Positions 51,041-63,156 of a DNA stretch of 64,000 bases are shown here, piece by piece (the stretch's first letter is position 1; every line of letters starts with the position of its first letter). Under the pieces are notes generated by a model. The model worked only from the letters and a program-made list of their open reading frames with translations, did not search any database and had not been told where the DNA came from. Source of the DNA: Odiellus spinosus (Eukaryota > Arthropoda > Arachnida > Opiliones > Phalangiidae); the NCBI GenBank assembly GCA_963920705.1, contig CAWUCO010000183.1:1082268-1146267 (forward strand). The letters run 5' to 3'. A program made the position numbers and the translations under genes.

Positions 51041-52607
51041 AAAAACGTGATTGGAAAAACGTGATTGGAAAAACGTGATTGAAAAACGTGATTGGAAAAA
51101 CGTGATTGGAAAAACGTGATTGGAAAAACGTGATTGGAAAAACGTGATTGGAAAAAGGTGATTGGAAAAAGGTGATTGGAAAAACCTGATTGGAAAAACC
51201 TGATTGGAAAAACCTGGTTGGAAAAACGTGATTGGAAAAACGTGATTGGAAAAACGTGATTGGAAAAACGTGTTTGGAAAAACGTGATTGGAAAAACGTG
51301 ATTGGAAAAACGTGATTGGAAAAACGTGATTGGAAAAACGTGATTGGAAAAACGTGATTGGAAAAACGTGATTGGAAAAACGTGATTGGAAAAACGTGAT
51401 TGGAAAAACGTGATTGAAAAAACGTGATTGGAAAAACGTGATTGGAAAAACGTGATTGGAAAAACGTGATTGGAAAAACGTGATTGAAAAAACGTGATTG
51501 GAAAAACGTGATTGGAAAAACGTGATTGGAAAAACGTGATTGGAAAAACGTGATTGGAAAAACGTGATTGGAAAAACGTGATTGGAAAAACGTGATTGGA
51601 AAAACGTGATTGGAAAAACGTGATTGGAAAAACGTGATTGGAAAAACGTGATTGGAAAAACGTGATTGGAAAAACGTGATTGGAAAAACGTGATTGGAAA
51701 AACGTGATTGAAAAAACGTGATTGGAAAAACGTGATTGGAAAAACGTGATTGGAAAAACGTGATTGGAAAAACGTGATTGGAAAAACGTGATTGGAAAAA
51801 CGTGATTGGAAAAACGTGATTGGAAAAACGTGATTGGAAAAACGTGATTGGAAAAACGTGATTGGAAAAACGTGATTGGAAAAACCTGATTGGAAAAACC
51901 TAATTGGAAAAACCTGATTGGAAAAACCTGATTGGAAAAACCTGATTGGAAAAACGTGATTGGAAAAACGTGATTGGAAAAACGTGATTGGAAAAACGTG
52001 ATTGGAAAAACGTGATTGGAAAAACGTGATTGGAAAAACGTGATTGGGAAAACGTGATTGGAAAAACGTGATTGGAAAAACGTGATTGGAAAAACGTGAT
52101 TGGAAAAACGTGATTGGAAAAACGTGATTGGAAAAACGTGAGTGGAAAAACGTGATTGGAAAAACCTGATTGGAAAAACCTGATTGGAAAAACCTGATTG
52201 GAAAAACCTGATTGGAAAAACCTGATTGGAAAAACCTGATTGGAAAAACCTGATTGGAAAAACCTGATTGGAAAAACGTGAGTGGAAAAACGTGAGTGGA
52301 AAAACGTGAGTGGAAAAACGTGATTGGAAAAACGTGATTGGAAAAACGTGATTGGAAAAACGTGATTGGAAAAACGTGATTGGAAAAACGTGATTGGAAA
52401 AACGTGATTGGAAAAACGTGATTGGAAAAACCTGATTGGAAAAACCTGATTGGAAAAACCTGATTGGAAAAACCTGATTGGAAAAACCTGATTGGAAAAA
52501 CCTGATTGGAAAAACCTGATTGGAAAAACCTGATTGGAAAAACCTGATTGGAAAAACCTGATTGGAAAAACCTGATTGGGAAAACCTGATTGGAAAAACG
52601 TGATTGG
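51041..52607 (+). repeat. Module M4, copy of M1
   Basis: GGTG pair at 51,150-51,177, CGTGTTTGG at 51,273, five CCTG (second reads CCTAATT near 51,900), GATTGGGAAAACG near 52,046, single GAGT at 52,142, eight CCTG, three GAGT (52,270-52,311), then CGTG and CCTG with GATTGGGAAAACC. Markers lie 8,322 bp after those of M1, apart from shifts of one 14-bp unit in between. Confidence 0.9.
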
Positions 52608-52936
52608 AAAAACGTGATTTGGAAAAACGTGATTTGGAAAAACGTGATTGGAAAAACGTGATTTGGAAAAACGTGATTTGGAAAAACGTGATTTGGAAAA
52701 ACGTGATTTGGAAAAACGTGATTGGAAAAACGTGATTTGGAAAAACGTGATTGGAAAAACGTGAATGGAAAAACGTGATTTGGAAAAACGTGATTTGGAA
52801 AAACGTGATTGGAAAAACGTGATTGGAAAAACGTGATTTGGAAAAACGTGATTTGGAAAAACGTGATTGGAAAAACGTGATTGGAAAAACGAGATTTGGA
52901 AAAACGTGATTTGGAAAAACGTGATTTGGAAAAACG
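52608..52936 (+). repeat. 15-mer cassette without 19-mer
   Basis: Copy of the 44,284 cassette: GAATGG at 52,763 (offset 8,322), CGAGATTT near 52,890, no 19-mer. Confidence 0.89.
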
Positions 52937-55138
52937 TGATTGGAAAAACGTGATTGGAAAAACGTGATTGGAAAAACGTGATTGGAAAAACGTGATTGGA
53001 AAAACGTGATTGGAAAAACGTGATTGGAAAAACGTGATTGGAAAAACGTGATTGGAAAAACGTGATTGGAAAAACGTGATTGGAAAAACGTGATTGGAAA
53101 AACGTGATTGGAAAAACGTGATTGGAAAAACGTGATTGGAAAAACGTGATTGGAAAAACGTGATTGGAAAAACGTGATTGGAAAAACGTGATTGGAAAAA
53201 CGTGATTGGAAAAACGTGATTGGAAAAACGTGATTGGAAAAACGTGATTGGAAAAACGTGATTGGAAAAACGTGATTGAAAAAACGTGATTGGAAAAACG
53301 TGATTGGAAAAACCTGATTGGAAAAACCTGATTGGAAAAACCTGATTGGAAAAACCTGATTGGAAAAACCTGATTGGAAAAACCTGATTGGAAAAACCTG
53401 ATTGGAAAAACCTGATTGGAAAAACCTGATTGGAAAAACCTGATTGGAAAAACCTGATTGGAAAAACCTGATTGGAAAAACCTGATTGGAAAAACCTGAT
53501 TGGAAAAACCTGATTGGAAAAACCTGATTGGAAAAACCTGATTGGAAAAACCTGATTGGAAAAACCTGATTGGAAAAACCTGATTGGAAAAACCTGATTG
53601 GAAAAACCTGATTGGAAAAACCTGATTTGGAAAAACCTGATTGGAAAAACGTGATTGGAAAAACGTGATTGGAAAAACGTGATTGAAAAACGTGATTGGA
53701 AAAACGTGATTGGAAAAACGTGATTGGAAAAACGTGATTGGAAAAACGTGATTGGAAAAAGGTGATTGGAAAAAGGTGATTGGAAAAACCTGATTGGAAA
53801 AACCTGATTGGAAAATCCTGGTTGGAAAAACGTGATTGGAAAAACGTGATTGGAAAAACGTGATTGGAAAAACGTGTTTGGAAAAACGTGATTGGAAAAA
53901 CGTGATTGGAAAAACGTGATTGGAAAAACGTGATTGGAAAAACGTGATTGGAAAAACGTGATTGGAAAAACGTGATTGGAAAAACGTGATTGGAAAAACG
54001 TGATTGGAAAAACGTGATTGAAAAAACGTGATTGGAAAAACGTGATTGGAAAAACGTGATTGGAAAAACGTGATTGGAAAAACGTGATTGGAAAATCGTG
54101 ATTGGAAAAACGTGATTGGAAAAACGTGATTGGAAAAACGTGATTGGAAAAACGTGATTGGAAAAACGTGATTGGAAAAACCTGATTGGAAAAACCTGAT
54201 TGGAAAAACCTGATTGGAAAAACCTGATTGGAAAAACCTGATTGGAAAAACGTGATTGGAAAAACGTGATCGGAAAAACGTGATTGGAAAAACGTGATTG
54301 GAAAAACGTGATTGGAAAAACGTGATTGGAAAAACGTGATTGGGAAAACGTGATTGGAAAAACGTGATTGGAAAAACGTGATTGGAAAAACGTGATTGGA
54401 AAAACGTGATTGGAAAAACGTGATTGGAAAAACGTGATTGGAAAAACGTGATTGGAAAAACGTGATTGGAAAAACGTGAGTGGAAAAACGTGATTGGAAA
54501 AACCTGATTGTAAAAACCTGATTGGAAAAACCTGATTGGAAAAACCTGATTGGAAAAACCTGATTGGAAAAACCTGATTGGAAAAACCTGATTGGAAAAA
54601 CCTGATTGGATAAACGTGAGTGGAAAAACGTGAGTGGAAAAACGTGAGTGGAAAAACGTGATTGGAAAAACGTGATTGGAAAAACGTGATTGGAAAAACG
54701 TGATTGGAAAAACGTGATTGGAAAAACGTGATTGGAAAAACGTGATTGGAAAAACGTGATTGGAAAAACGTGATTGGAAAAACGTGATTGGAAAAACGTG
54801 ATTGGAAAAACGTGATTGGAAAAACGTTATTGGAAAAACGTTATTGGAAAAACGTGATTGGAAAAACGTGATTGGAAAAACGTGATTGGAAAAACGTGAT
54901 TGGAATCACGTGATTGGAAAAACCTGATTGGAAAAACCTGATTGGAAAAACCTGATTGGAAAAACCTGATTGGAAAAACCTGATTGGAAAAACCTGATTG
55001 GAAAAACCTGATTGGAAAAACCTGATTGGAAAAACCTGATTGGAAAAACCTGATTGGAAAAACCTGATTGGAAAAACCTGATTGGAAAAACCTGATTGGA
55101 AAAACCTGATTGGGAAAACCTGATTGGAAAAACGTGAT
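52937..55138 (+). repeat. Module M5, copy of M3
   Basis: GGTG pair at 53,754-53,781, AAATCCTGGTTGG near 53,816, CGTGTTTGG near 53,877, five CCTG, GATC near 54,271, GATTGGGAAAACG near 54,343, single GAGT at 54,480, GATTGTA, eight CCTG, three GAGT (54,608-54,649; first reads GGATAAACG), a CGTTATT pair near 54,828-54,842, the palindromic unit at 54,902, CCTG, GATTGGGAAAACC. Offset to M3 is 6,459 at the GGTG pair and 6,431 from the palindromic unit on, a loss of two units. Confidence 0.9.
54902..54915 (+). repeat. Palindromic CACGTG unit
   Basis: GGAATCACGTGATT at the CGTG-to-CCTG switch, 6,431 bp after the one at 48,471. Confidence 0.93.
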
Positions 55139-55476
55139 TGGAAAAACGTGATTTGGAAAAACGTGATTTGGAAAAACGTGATTGGAAAAACGTGATTTGG
55201 AAAAACGTGATTTGGAAAAACGTGATTTGGAAAAACGTGATTTGGAAAAACGTGATTGGAAAAACGTGATTTGGAAAAACGTGATTGGAAAAACGTGAAT
55301 GGAAAAACGTGATTTGGAAAAACGTGATTTGGAAAAACGTGATTGGAAAAACGTGATTGGAAAAACGTGATTTGGAAAAACGTGATTTGGAAAAACGTGA
55401 TTGGAAAAACGTGATTGGAAAAACGTGATTTGGAAAAACGTGATTTGGAAAAACGTGATTTGGAAAAACGTGACGT
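55139..55476 (+). repeat. 15-mer cassette with closing 19-mer
   Basis: Unit-length order identical to 48,709; GAATGG at 55,297. Confidence 0.9.
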
Positions 55477-57111
55477 GATTGGAAAAACGTGATTGGAAAA
55501 ACGTGATTGGAAAAACGTGATTGGAAAAACGTGATTGGAAAAACGTGATTGGAAAAACGTGATTGGAAAAACGTGATTGGAAAAACGTGATTGGAAAAAC
55601 GTGATTGGAAAAACGTGATTGGAAAAACGTGATTGGAAAAACGTGATTGGAAAAACGTGATTGGAAAAACGTGATTGGAAAAACGTGATTGGAAAAACGT
55701 GATTGGAAAAACGTGATTGGAAAAACGTGATTGGAAAAACGTGATTGGAAAAACGTGATTGGAAAAACGTGATTGGAAAAACGTGATTGGAAAAACGTGA
55801 TTGGAAAAACGTGATTGGAAAAACGTGATTGGAAAAACCTGATTGGAAAAACCTGATTGGAAAAACCTGATTGGAAAAACCTGATTGGAAAAACCTGATT
55901 GGAAAAACCTGATTGGAAAAACCTGATTGGAAAAACCTGATTGGAAAAACCTGATTGGAAAAACGTGATTGGAAAAACGTGATTGGAAAAACGTGATTGG
56001 AAAAACGTGATTGGAAAAACGTGATTGGAAAAACGTGATTGGAAAAACGTGATTGGAAAAACGTGATTGGAAAAACGTGATTGGAAAAACGTGATTGGAA
56101 AAACCTGATTGTAAAAACCTGATTGGAAAAACCTGATTGGAAAAACCTGATTGGAAAAACCTGATTGGAAAAACCTGATTGGAAAAACCTGATTGGAAAA
56201 ACCTGATTGGAAAAACCTGATTGGAAAAACCTGATTGGAAAAACATGATTGGAAAAACCTGATTGGAAAAACCTGATTGGAGAAACCTGATTGGAAAAAC
56301 CTGATTGGAAAAACCTGATTGGAAAAACCTGATTGGAAAAACCTGATTGGAAAAACCTGATTGGAAAAACGTGATTGGAAAAACGTGATTTGGAAAAACG
56401 TGATTTGGAAAAACGTGATTTGGAAAAACGTGACGTGATTGGAAAAACGTGATTGGAAAAACGTGATTGGAAAAACGTGATTGGAAAAACGTGATTGGAA
56501 AAACGTGATTAGAAAAACGTGATTGGAAAAACGTGATTGGAAAAACGTGAGTGGAAAAACGTGATTGGAAAAACCTGATTGGAAAAACGTGATTGGAAAA
56601 ACCTGATTGGAAAAACCTGATTGGAAAAACCTGATTGGAAAAACCTGATTGGAAAAACCTGATTGGAAAAACGTGAGTGGAAAAACGTGAGTGGAAAAAC
56701 GTGAGTGGAAAAACGTGATTGGAAAAACGTGATTGGAAAAACGTGATTGGAAAAACGTGATTGGAAAAACGTGATTGGAAAAACGTGATTGGAAAAACGT
56801 GATTGGAAAAACGTGATTGGAAAAACGTGATTGGAAAAACGTGATTGGAAAAACGTGATTGGAAAAACGTGATTGGAAAAACGTGATTGGAAAAACGTGA
56901 TTGGAAAAACGTGATTGGAAAAACGTGATTGGAAAAACATGATTGGAATCACGTGATTGGAAAAACCTGATTGGAAAAACCTGATTGGAAAAACCTGATT
57001 GGAAAAACCTGATTGGAAAAACCTGATTGGAAAAACCTGATTGGAAAAACCTGATTGGAAAAACCTGATTGGAAAAACCTGATTGGAAAAACCTGATAGG
57101 AAAAACCTGAT
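55477..57111 (+). repeat. CGTG/CCTG blocks with short 15-mer group
   Basis: Long CGTG run to about 55,830, CCTG, CGTG, CCTG with GATTGTA (56,112), CATG (56,244) and GGAGAAACC near 56,280. A short group of three 15-mers and one 19-mer lies at about 56,385-56,442. Then CGTG with GATTAGA near 56,510 and one GAGT (56,551), CCTG/CGTG/CCTG, three GAGT (56,665-56,706), 17 CGTG ending in CATG, the palindromic unit at 56,945, and CCTG with GATAGG near 57,098. Confidence 0.88.
56945..56958 (+). repeat. Palindromic CACGTG unit
   Basis: GGAATCACGTGATT, preceded by a CATG unit and followed by CCTG units. Confidence 0.93.
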
Positions 57112-57422
57112 TGGAAAAACGTGATTTGGAAAAACGTGATTGGAAAAACGTGATTGGAAAAACGTGATTTGGAAAAACGTGATTTGGAAAAACGTGATTT
57201 GGAAAAACGTGATTGGAAAAACGTGATTGGAAAAACGTGAATGGAAAAACGTGATTTGGAAAAACGTGATTTGGAAAAACGTGATTGGAAAAACGTGATT
57301 GGAAAAACGTGATTTGGAAAAACGTGATTTGGAAAAACGTGATTGGAAAAACGTGATTGGAAAAACGTGATTTGGAAAAACGTGATTTGGAAAAACGTGA
57401 TTTGGAAAAACGTGACGTGATT
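57112..57422 (+). repeat. 15-mer cassette with closing 19-mer
   Basis: 15-14-14-15-15-15-14-14, GAATGG (57,239), 15-15-14-14-15-15-14-14-15-15-15-19. The first half is shorter than at 55,139; the second half is the same. Confidence 0.89.
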
Positions 57423-59620
57423 GGAAAAACGTGATTGGAAAAACCTGATTGGAAAAACGTGATTGGAAAAACGTGATTGGAAAAACGTGATTGGAAAAAC
57501 GTGATTGGAAAAACGTGATTGGAAAAACGTGATTGGAAAAACGTGATTGGAAAAACGTGATTGGAAAAACGTGATTGGAAAAACGTGATTGGAAAAACGT
57601 GATTGGAAAAACGTGATTGGAAAAACGTGATTGGAAAAACGTGATTGGAAAAACGTGATTGGAAAAACGTGATTGGAAAAACGTGATTGGAAAAACGTGA
57701 TTGGAAAAACGTGATTGGAAAAACGTGATTGGAAAAACGTGATTGGAAAAACGTGATTGGAAAAACGTGATTGGAAAAACGTGATTGGAAAAACGTGATT
57801 GGAAAAACGTGATTGGAAAAACGTGATTGGAAAAACGTGATTGGAAAAACGTGATTGGAAAAACGTGATTGGAAAAACGTGATTGGAAAAACGTGATTGG
57901 AAAAACGTGATTGGAAAAACCTGATTGGAAAAACGTGATTGGAAAAACGTGATTGGAAAAACGTGATTGGAAAAACGTGATTGGAAAAACGTGATTGGAA
58001 AAACCTGATTGGAAAAACCTGATTGGAAAAACCTGATTGGAAAAACCTGATTGGAAAAACCTGATTGGAAAAACCTGATTGGAAAAACCTGATTGGAAAA
58101 ACCTGATTGGAAAAACCTGATTGGAAAAACGTGATTGGAAAAACGTGATTGGAAAATCGTGATTGGAAAAACGTGATTGGAAAAACGTGATTGGAAAAAC
58201 GTGATTGGAAAAACGTGATTGGAAAAACGTGATTGGAAAAACCTGATTGGAAAAACCTGATTGGAAAAACCTGATTGGAAAACTGATTGGAAAAACCTGA
58301 TTGGAAAAACCTGATTGGAAAAACCTGATTGGAAAAACCTGATTGGAAAAACCTGATTGGAAAAACCTGATTGGAAAAACCTTATTGGAAAAACCTGATT
58401 GGAAAAACCTGATTGGAGAAACCTGATTGGAAAAACCTGATTGGAAAAACCTGATTGGAAAAACCTGATTGGAAAAACCTGATTGGAAAAACCTGATTGG
58501 AAAAACCTGATTGGAAAAACCTGATTGGAAAAACCTGATTGGAAAAACGTGATTGGAAAAACGTGATTTGGAAAAACGTGATTGGAAAAACGTGATTGGA
58601 AAAACGTGATTTGGAAAAACGTGATTTGGAAAAACGTGATTTGGAAAAACGTGATTTGGAAAAACGTGATTGGAAAAAAGTGATTGGAAAAACGTGATTT
58701 GGAAAAACGTGATTTGGAAAAACGTGATTGGAAAAACGTGATTTGGAAAAACGTGATTTGGAAAAACGTGATTTGGAAAAACGTGACGTGATTGGAAAAA
58801 CGTGATTGGAAAAACGTGATTGGAAAAACGTGATTGGAAAAACGTGATTGGAAAAACGTGATTGGAAAAACGTGATTGGAAAAACGTGATTGGAAAAACG
58901 TGATTGGAAAAACGTGATTGGAAAAACGTGATTGGAAAAACGTGATTGGAAAAACGTGATTGGAAAAACGTGAATGGAAAAACGTGATTGGAAAAACGTG
59001 ATTGGAAAAACGTGATTGGAAAAACCTGATTGGAAAAACGTGATTGGGAAAACGTGATTGGAAAAACGTGATTGGAAAAACGTGATTGGAAAAACGTGAT
59101 TGGAAAAACGTGATTGGAAAAACCTGATTGGAAAAACCTGATTGGAAAAACCTGATTGGAAAAACCTGATTGGAAAAACCTGATTGGAAAAAACCTGATT
59201 GGAAAAACCTGATTGGAGAAACCTGATTGGAAAAACCTGATTGGAAAAACCTGATTGGAAAAACCTGATTGGAAAAACCTGATTGGAAAAACCTGATTGG
59301 AAAAACCTGATTGGACAAACCTGATTGGACAAACCTGATTGGAAAAACCTGATTGGAAAAACCTGATTGGAAAAACCTGATTGGAAAAACCTGATTGGAA
59401 AAAGGTGATTGGAAAAAGGTGATTGGAAAAACGTGATTGGAAAAACGTGATTGGAAAAACGTGATTGGAAAAACGTGATTGGAAAAACGTGATTGGAAAA
59501 ACGTGATTGGAAAAACGTGATTGGAAAAACGTGATTGGAAAAACGTGATTGGAAAAACGTGATTGGAAAAACGTGATTGGAAAAACGTTTTTGGAAAAAC
59601 GTGATTGGAAAAACGTGATT
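57423..59620 (+). repeat. CGTG run, CCTG blocks and a reduced cassette
   Basis: CGTG to about 58,005 with isolated CCTG near 57,447 and 57,921; CCTG; CGTG with AAAATCG near 58,155; CCTG to about 58,545 with a short AACTGATT unit near 58,281 and CCTTATT near 58,382. A reduced 15-mer cassette at 58,557-58,791 without GAATGG ends in a 19-mer. CGTG with GAATGG near 58,972, then CCTG with two GGACAAACC near 59,315 and 59,329, a GGTG pair (59,397-59,424), and CGTG with CGTTTTTGG near 59,588. Confidence 0.87.
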
Positions 59621-59732
59621 GGAATCACGTGATTGGAAAAACGTGATTGGAAAAACGTGATTGGAAAAACGTGATTGGAAAAACGTGATTGGAAAAACGT
59701 GATTGGAAAAACGTGATTGGAAAAACGTGATT

Positions 59733-59816
59733 GGAAAAACGTGAGTGGAAAAACGTGAGTGGAAAAACGTGAGTGGAAAAACGTGAGTGGAAAAACGTGA
59801 GTGGAAAAACGTGAGT
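59733..59816 (+). repeat. GAGT run, 6 units
   Basis: Six GGAAAAACGTGAGT units, one of only two sextets in the right domain, followed by the rare GGAAAGACG unit. Confidence 0.94.
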
Positions 59817-60054
59817 GGAAAGACGTGATTGGAAAAACGTGAATGGAAAAACGTGATTGGAAAAACGTGATTGGAAAAACGTGATTGGAAAAACGTGATT
59901 GGAAAAACGTGATTGGAAAAACGTGATTGGAAAAACGTGATTGGAAAAACGTGATTGGAAAAACGTGATTGGAAAAACGTGATTGGAAAAACGTGATTGG
60001 AAAAACGTGATTGGAAAAACGTGATTGGAAAAACGTGATTGGAAAAACGTGATT

Positions 60055-60138
60055 GGAATCACGTGATTGGAATCACGTGATTGGAAACACGTGATTGGAA
60101 ACACGTGATTGGAAACACGTGATTGGAAACACGTGATT
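60055..60138 (+). repeat. CACGTG cluster, 6 units
   Basis: Two GGAATCACGTGATT units followed by four GGAAACACGTGATT units give six CACGTG hexamers 14 bp apart. The first two carry the 12-bp palindrome AATCACGTGATT. In known biology CACGTG is the canonical E-box/G-box core bound by bHLH or bZIP factors; binding here is untested. Confidence 0.93.
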
Positions 60139-60550
60139 GGAAAAACGTGATTGGAAAAACGTGATTGGAAAAACGTGATTGGAAAAACGTGATTGGAAAA
60201 ACGTGATTGGAAAAACGTGATTGGAAAAACGTGATTGGAAAAACGTGATTGGAAAAACGTGATTGGAAAAACGTGATTGGAAAAACGTGATTGGAAAAAC
60301 GTGATTGGAAAAACGTGATTGGAAAAACGTGATTGGAAAAACGTGATTGGAAAAACGTGATTGGAAAAACGTGATTGGAAAAACGTGATTGGAAAAACGT
60401 GATTGGAAAAACGTGATTGGAAAAACGTGATTGGAAAAACGTGATTGGAAAAACGTGATTGGAAAAACGTGATTTAAAAAACCTGATTGGAAAAACCTGA
60501 TTGGAAAAACCTGATTGGAAAAACCTGATTGGAAAAACCTGATTGGAAAA

Positions 60551-61146
60551 ACCTGATTGGAAAAACCTGATTGGAAAAACCTGATTGGAAAAACCTGATT
60601 GGAAAAACCTGATTGGAAAAACCTGATTGGAAAAACGTGAGTGGAAAAACGTGAGTGGAAAAACGTGAGTGGAAAAACGTGATTGGAAAAACGTGATTGG
60701 AAAAACGTGATTGGAAAAACGTGATTGGAAAAACGTGATTGGAAAAACGTGATTGGAAAAACGTGATTGGAAAAACGTGATTGGAAAAACGTGATTGGAA
60801 AAACGTGATTGGAAAAACGTGATTGGAAAAACGTGATTGGAAAAACGTTATTGGAAAAACGTTATTGGAAAAACGTGATTGGAAAAACGTGATTGGAAAA
60901 ACGTGATTGGAAAAACGTGATTGGAATCACGTGATTGGAAAAACCTGATTGGAAAAACCTGATTGGAAAAACCTGATTGGAAAAACCTGATTGGAAAAAC
61001 CTGATTGGAAAAACCTGATTGGAAAAACCTGATTGGAAAAACCTGATTGGAAAAACCTGATTGGAAAAACCTGATTGGAAAAACCTGATTGGAAAAACCT
61101 GATTGGAAAAACCTGATTGGGAAAACCTGATTGGAAAAACGTGATT
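60551..61146 (+). repeat. GAGT triplet, CGTTATT pair, palindromic unit, CCTG
   Basis: CCTG units to 60,628, three GAGT (60,629-60,670), CGTG with a CGTTATT pair near 60,848-60,862, GGAATCACGTGATT at 60,923, then about 13 CCTG and GATTGGGAAAACC near 61,117. This is the order found at 48,177-48,700 and 54,608-55,130. Confidence 0.9.
60923..60936 (+). repeat. Palindromic CACGTG unit
   Basis: GGAATCACGTGATT at a CGTG-to-CCTG switch, 6,021 bp after that at 54,902. Confidence 0.93.
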
Positions 61147-61487
61147 GGAAAAACGTGATTTGGAAAAACGTGATTTGGAAAAACGTGATTGGAAAAACGT
61201 GATTTGGAAAAACGTGATTTGGAAAAACGTGATTTGGAAAAACGTGATTTGGAAAAACGTGATTGGAAAAACGTGATTTGGAAAAACGTGATTGGAAAAA
61301 CGTGAATGGAAAAACGTGATTTGGAAAAACGTGATTTGGAAAAACGTGATTGGAAAAACGTGATTGGAAAAACGTGATTTGGAAAAACGTGATTTGGAAA
61401 AACGTGATTGGAAAAACGTGATTGGAAAAACGTGATTTGGAAAAACGTGATTTGGAAAAACGTGATTTGGAAAAACGTGACGTGATT
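61147..61487 (+). repeat. 15-mer cassette with closing 19-mer
   Basis: Same unit-length order as at 48,709 and 55,139; GAATGG at 61,304, 6,007 bp after that at 55,297. Confidence 0.9.
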
Positions 61488-62359
61488 GGAAAAACGTGAT
61501 TGGAAAAACGTGATTGGAAAAACGTGATTGGAAAAACGTGATTGGAAAAACGTGATTGGAAAAACGTGATTGGAAAAACGTGATTGGAAAAACGTGATTG
61601 GAAAAACGTGATTGGAAAAACGTGATTGGAAAAACGTGATTGGAAAAACGTGATTGGAAAAACGTGATTGGAAAAACGTGATTGGAAAAACGTGATTGGA
61701 AAAACGTGATTGGAAAAACGTGATTGGAAAAACGTGATTGGAAAAACGTGATTGGAAAAACGTGATTGGAAAAACGTGATTGGAAAAACGTGATTGGAAA
61801 AACGTGATTGGAAAAACGTGATTGGAAAAACCTGATTGGAAAAACCTGATTGGAAAAACCTGATTGGAAAAACCTGATTGGAAAAACCTGATTGGAAAAA
61901 CCTGATTGGAAAAACCTGATTGGAAAAACCTGATTGGAAATACCTGATTGGAAAAACCTGATTGGAAAAACGTGATTGGAAAAACGTGATTGGAAAAACG
62001 TGATTGGAAAAACGTGATTGGAAAAACGTGATTGGAAAAACGTGATTGGAAAAACGTGATTGGAAAAACGTGATTGGAAAAACGTGATTGGAAAAACGTG
62101 ATTGGAAAAACCTGATTGTAAAAACCTGATTGGAAAAACCTGATTGGAAAAACCTGATTGGAAAAACCTGATTGGAAAAACCTGATTGGAAAAACCTGAT
62201 TGGAAAAACCTGATTGGAAAAACATGATTGGAAAAACCTGATTGGAAAAACCTGATTGGAGAAACCTGATTGGAAAAACCTGATTGGAAAAACCTGATTG
62301 GAAAAACCTGATTGGAAAAACCTGATTGGAAAAACCTGATTGGAAAAACGTGATTGGAA
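61488..62359 (+). repeat. CGTG and CCTG blocks, copy of 55.48-56.37 kb
   Basis: CGTG to about 61,830, CCTG (one GGAAATACC near 61,940), CGTG to 62,105, then CCTG with GATTGTA (62,119), CATG (62,223) and GGAGAAACC near 62,259. Offsets to the earlier copy are 6,007 and then 5,979, a difference of two units. Confidence 0.9.
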
Positions 62360-62672
62360 AAACGTGATTTGGAAAAACGTGATTGGAAAAACTTGATTGG
62401 AAAAACGTGATTTGGAAAAACGTGATTTGGAAAAACGTGATTTGGAAAAACGTGATTGGAAAAACGTGATTTGGAAAAACGTGATTGGAAAAACGTGAAT
62501 GGAAAAACGTGATTTGGAAAAACGTGATTTGGAAAAACGTGATTGGAAAAACGTGATTGGAAAAACGTGATTTGGAAAAACGTGATTTGGAAAAACGTGA
62601 TTGGAAAAACGTGATTGGAAAAACGTGATTTGGAAAAACGTGATTTGGAAAAACGTGATTTGGAAAAACGTG
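62360..62672 (+). repeat. 15-mer cassette with closing 19-mer
   Basis: 15-14-14-15-15-15-14-15-14, GAATGG (62,497), 15-15-14-14-15-15-14-14-15-15-15-19, with ACTTG near 62,392. It stands where the earlier copy has only the short group at 56,385. Confidence 0.89.
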
Positions 62673-63156
62673 ACGTGATTGGAAAAACGTGATTGGAAAA
62701 ACGTGATTGGAAAAACGTGATTGGAAAAACGTGATTGGAAAAACGTGATTGGAAAAACGTGATTAGAAAAACGTGATTGGAAAAACGTGATTGGAAAAAC
62801 GTGAGTGGAAAAACGTGATTGGAAAAACCTGATTGGAAAAACGTGATTGGAAAAACCTGATTGGAAAAACCTGATTGGAAAAACCTGATTGGAAAAACCT
62901 GATTGGAAAAACCTGATTGGAAAAACGTGAGTGGAAAAACGTGAGTGGAAAAACGTGAGTGGAAAAACGTGATTGGAAAAACGTGATTGGAAAAACGTGA
63001 TTGGAAAAACGTGATTGGAAAAACGTGATTGGAAAAACGTGATTGGAAAAACGTGATTGGAAAAACGTGATTGGAAAAACGTGATTGGAAAAACGTGATT
63101 GGAAAAACGTGATTGGAAAAACGTGATTGGAAAAACGTGATTGGAAAAACGTGATT
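62673..63156 (+). repeat. CGTG/CCTG with GAGT single and triplet
   Basis: Same order as 56,443-56,800: CGTG with GATTAGA near 62,763, single GAGT (62,805), CCTG-CGTG-CCTG x5, three GAGT (62,919-62,960), then CGTG leading into the next GAGT run. Confidence 0.9.

Larger units (their letters stand above)
59621..60550 (+). repeat. 3,424-bp-offset segment, first copy
   Basis: A palindromic unit at 59,621, seven or so CGTG units, six GAGT (59,733-59,816), GGAAAGACG at 59,817, GAATGG near 59,842, CGTG, a CACGTG cluster at 60,055-60,138, 24 CGTG units, GATTTAAAAAACC at 60,471, then CCTG. From the GAGT run on, the order repeats 3,424 bp downstream. Confidence 0.9.
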
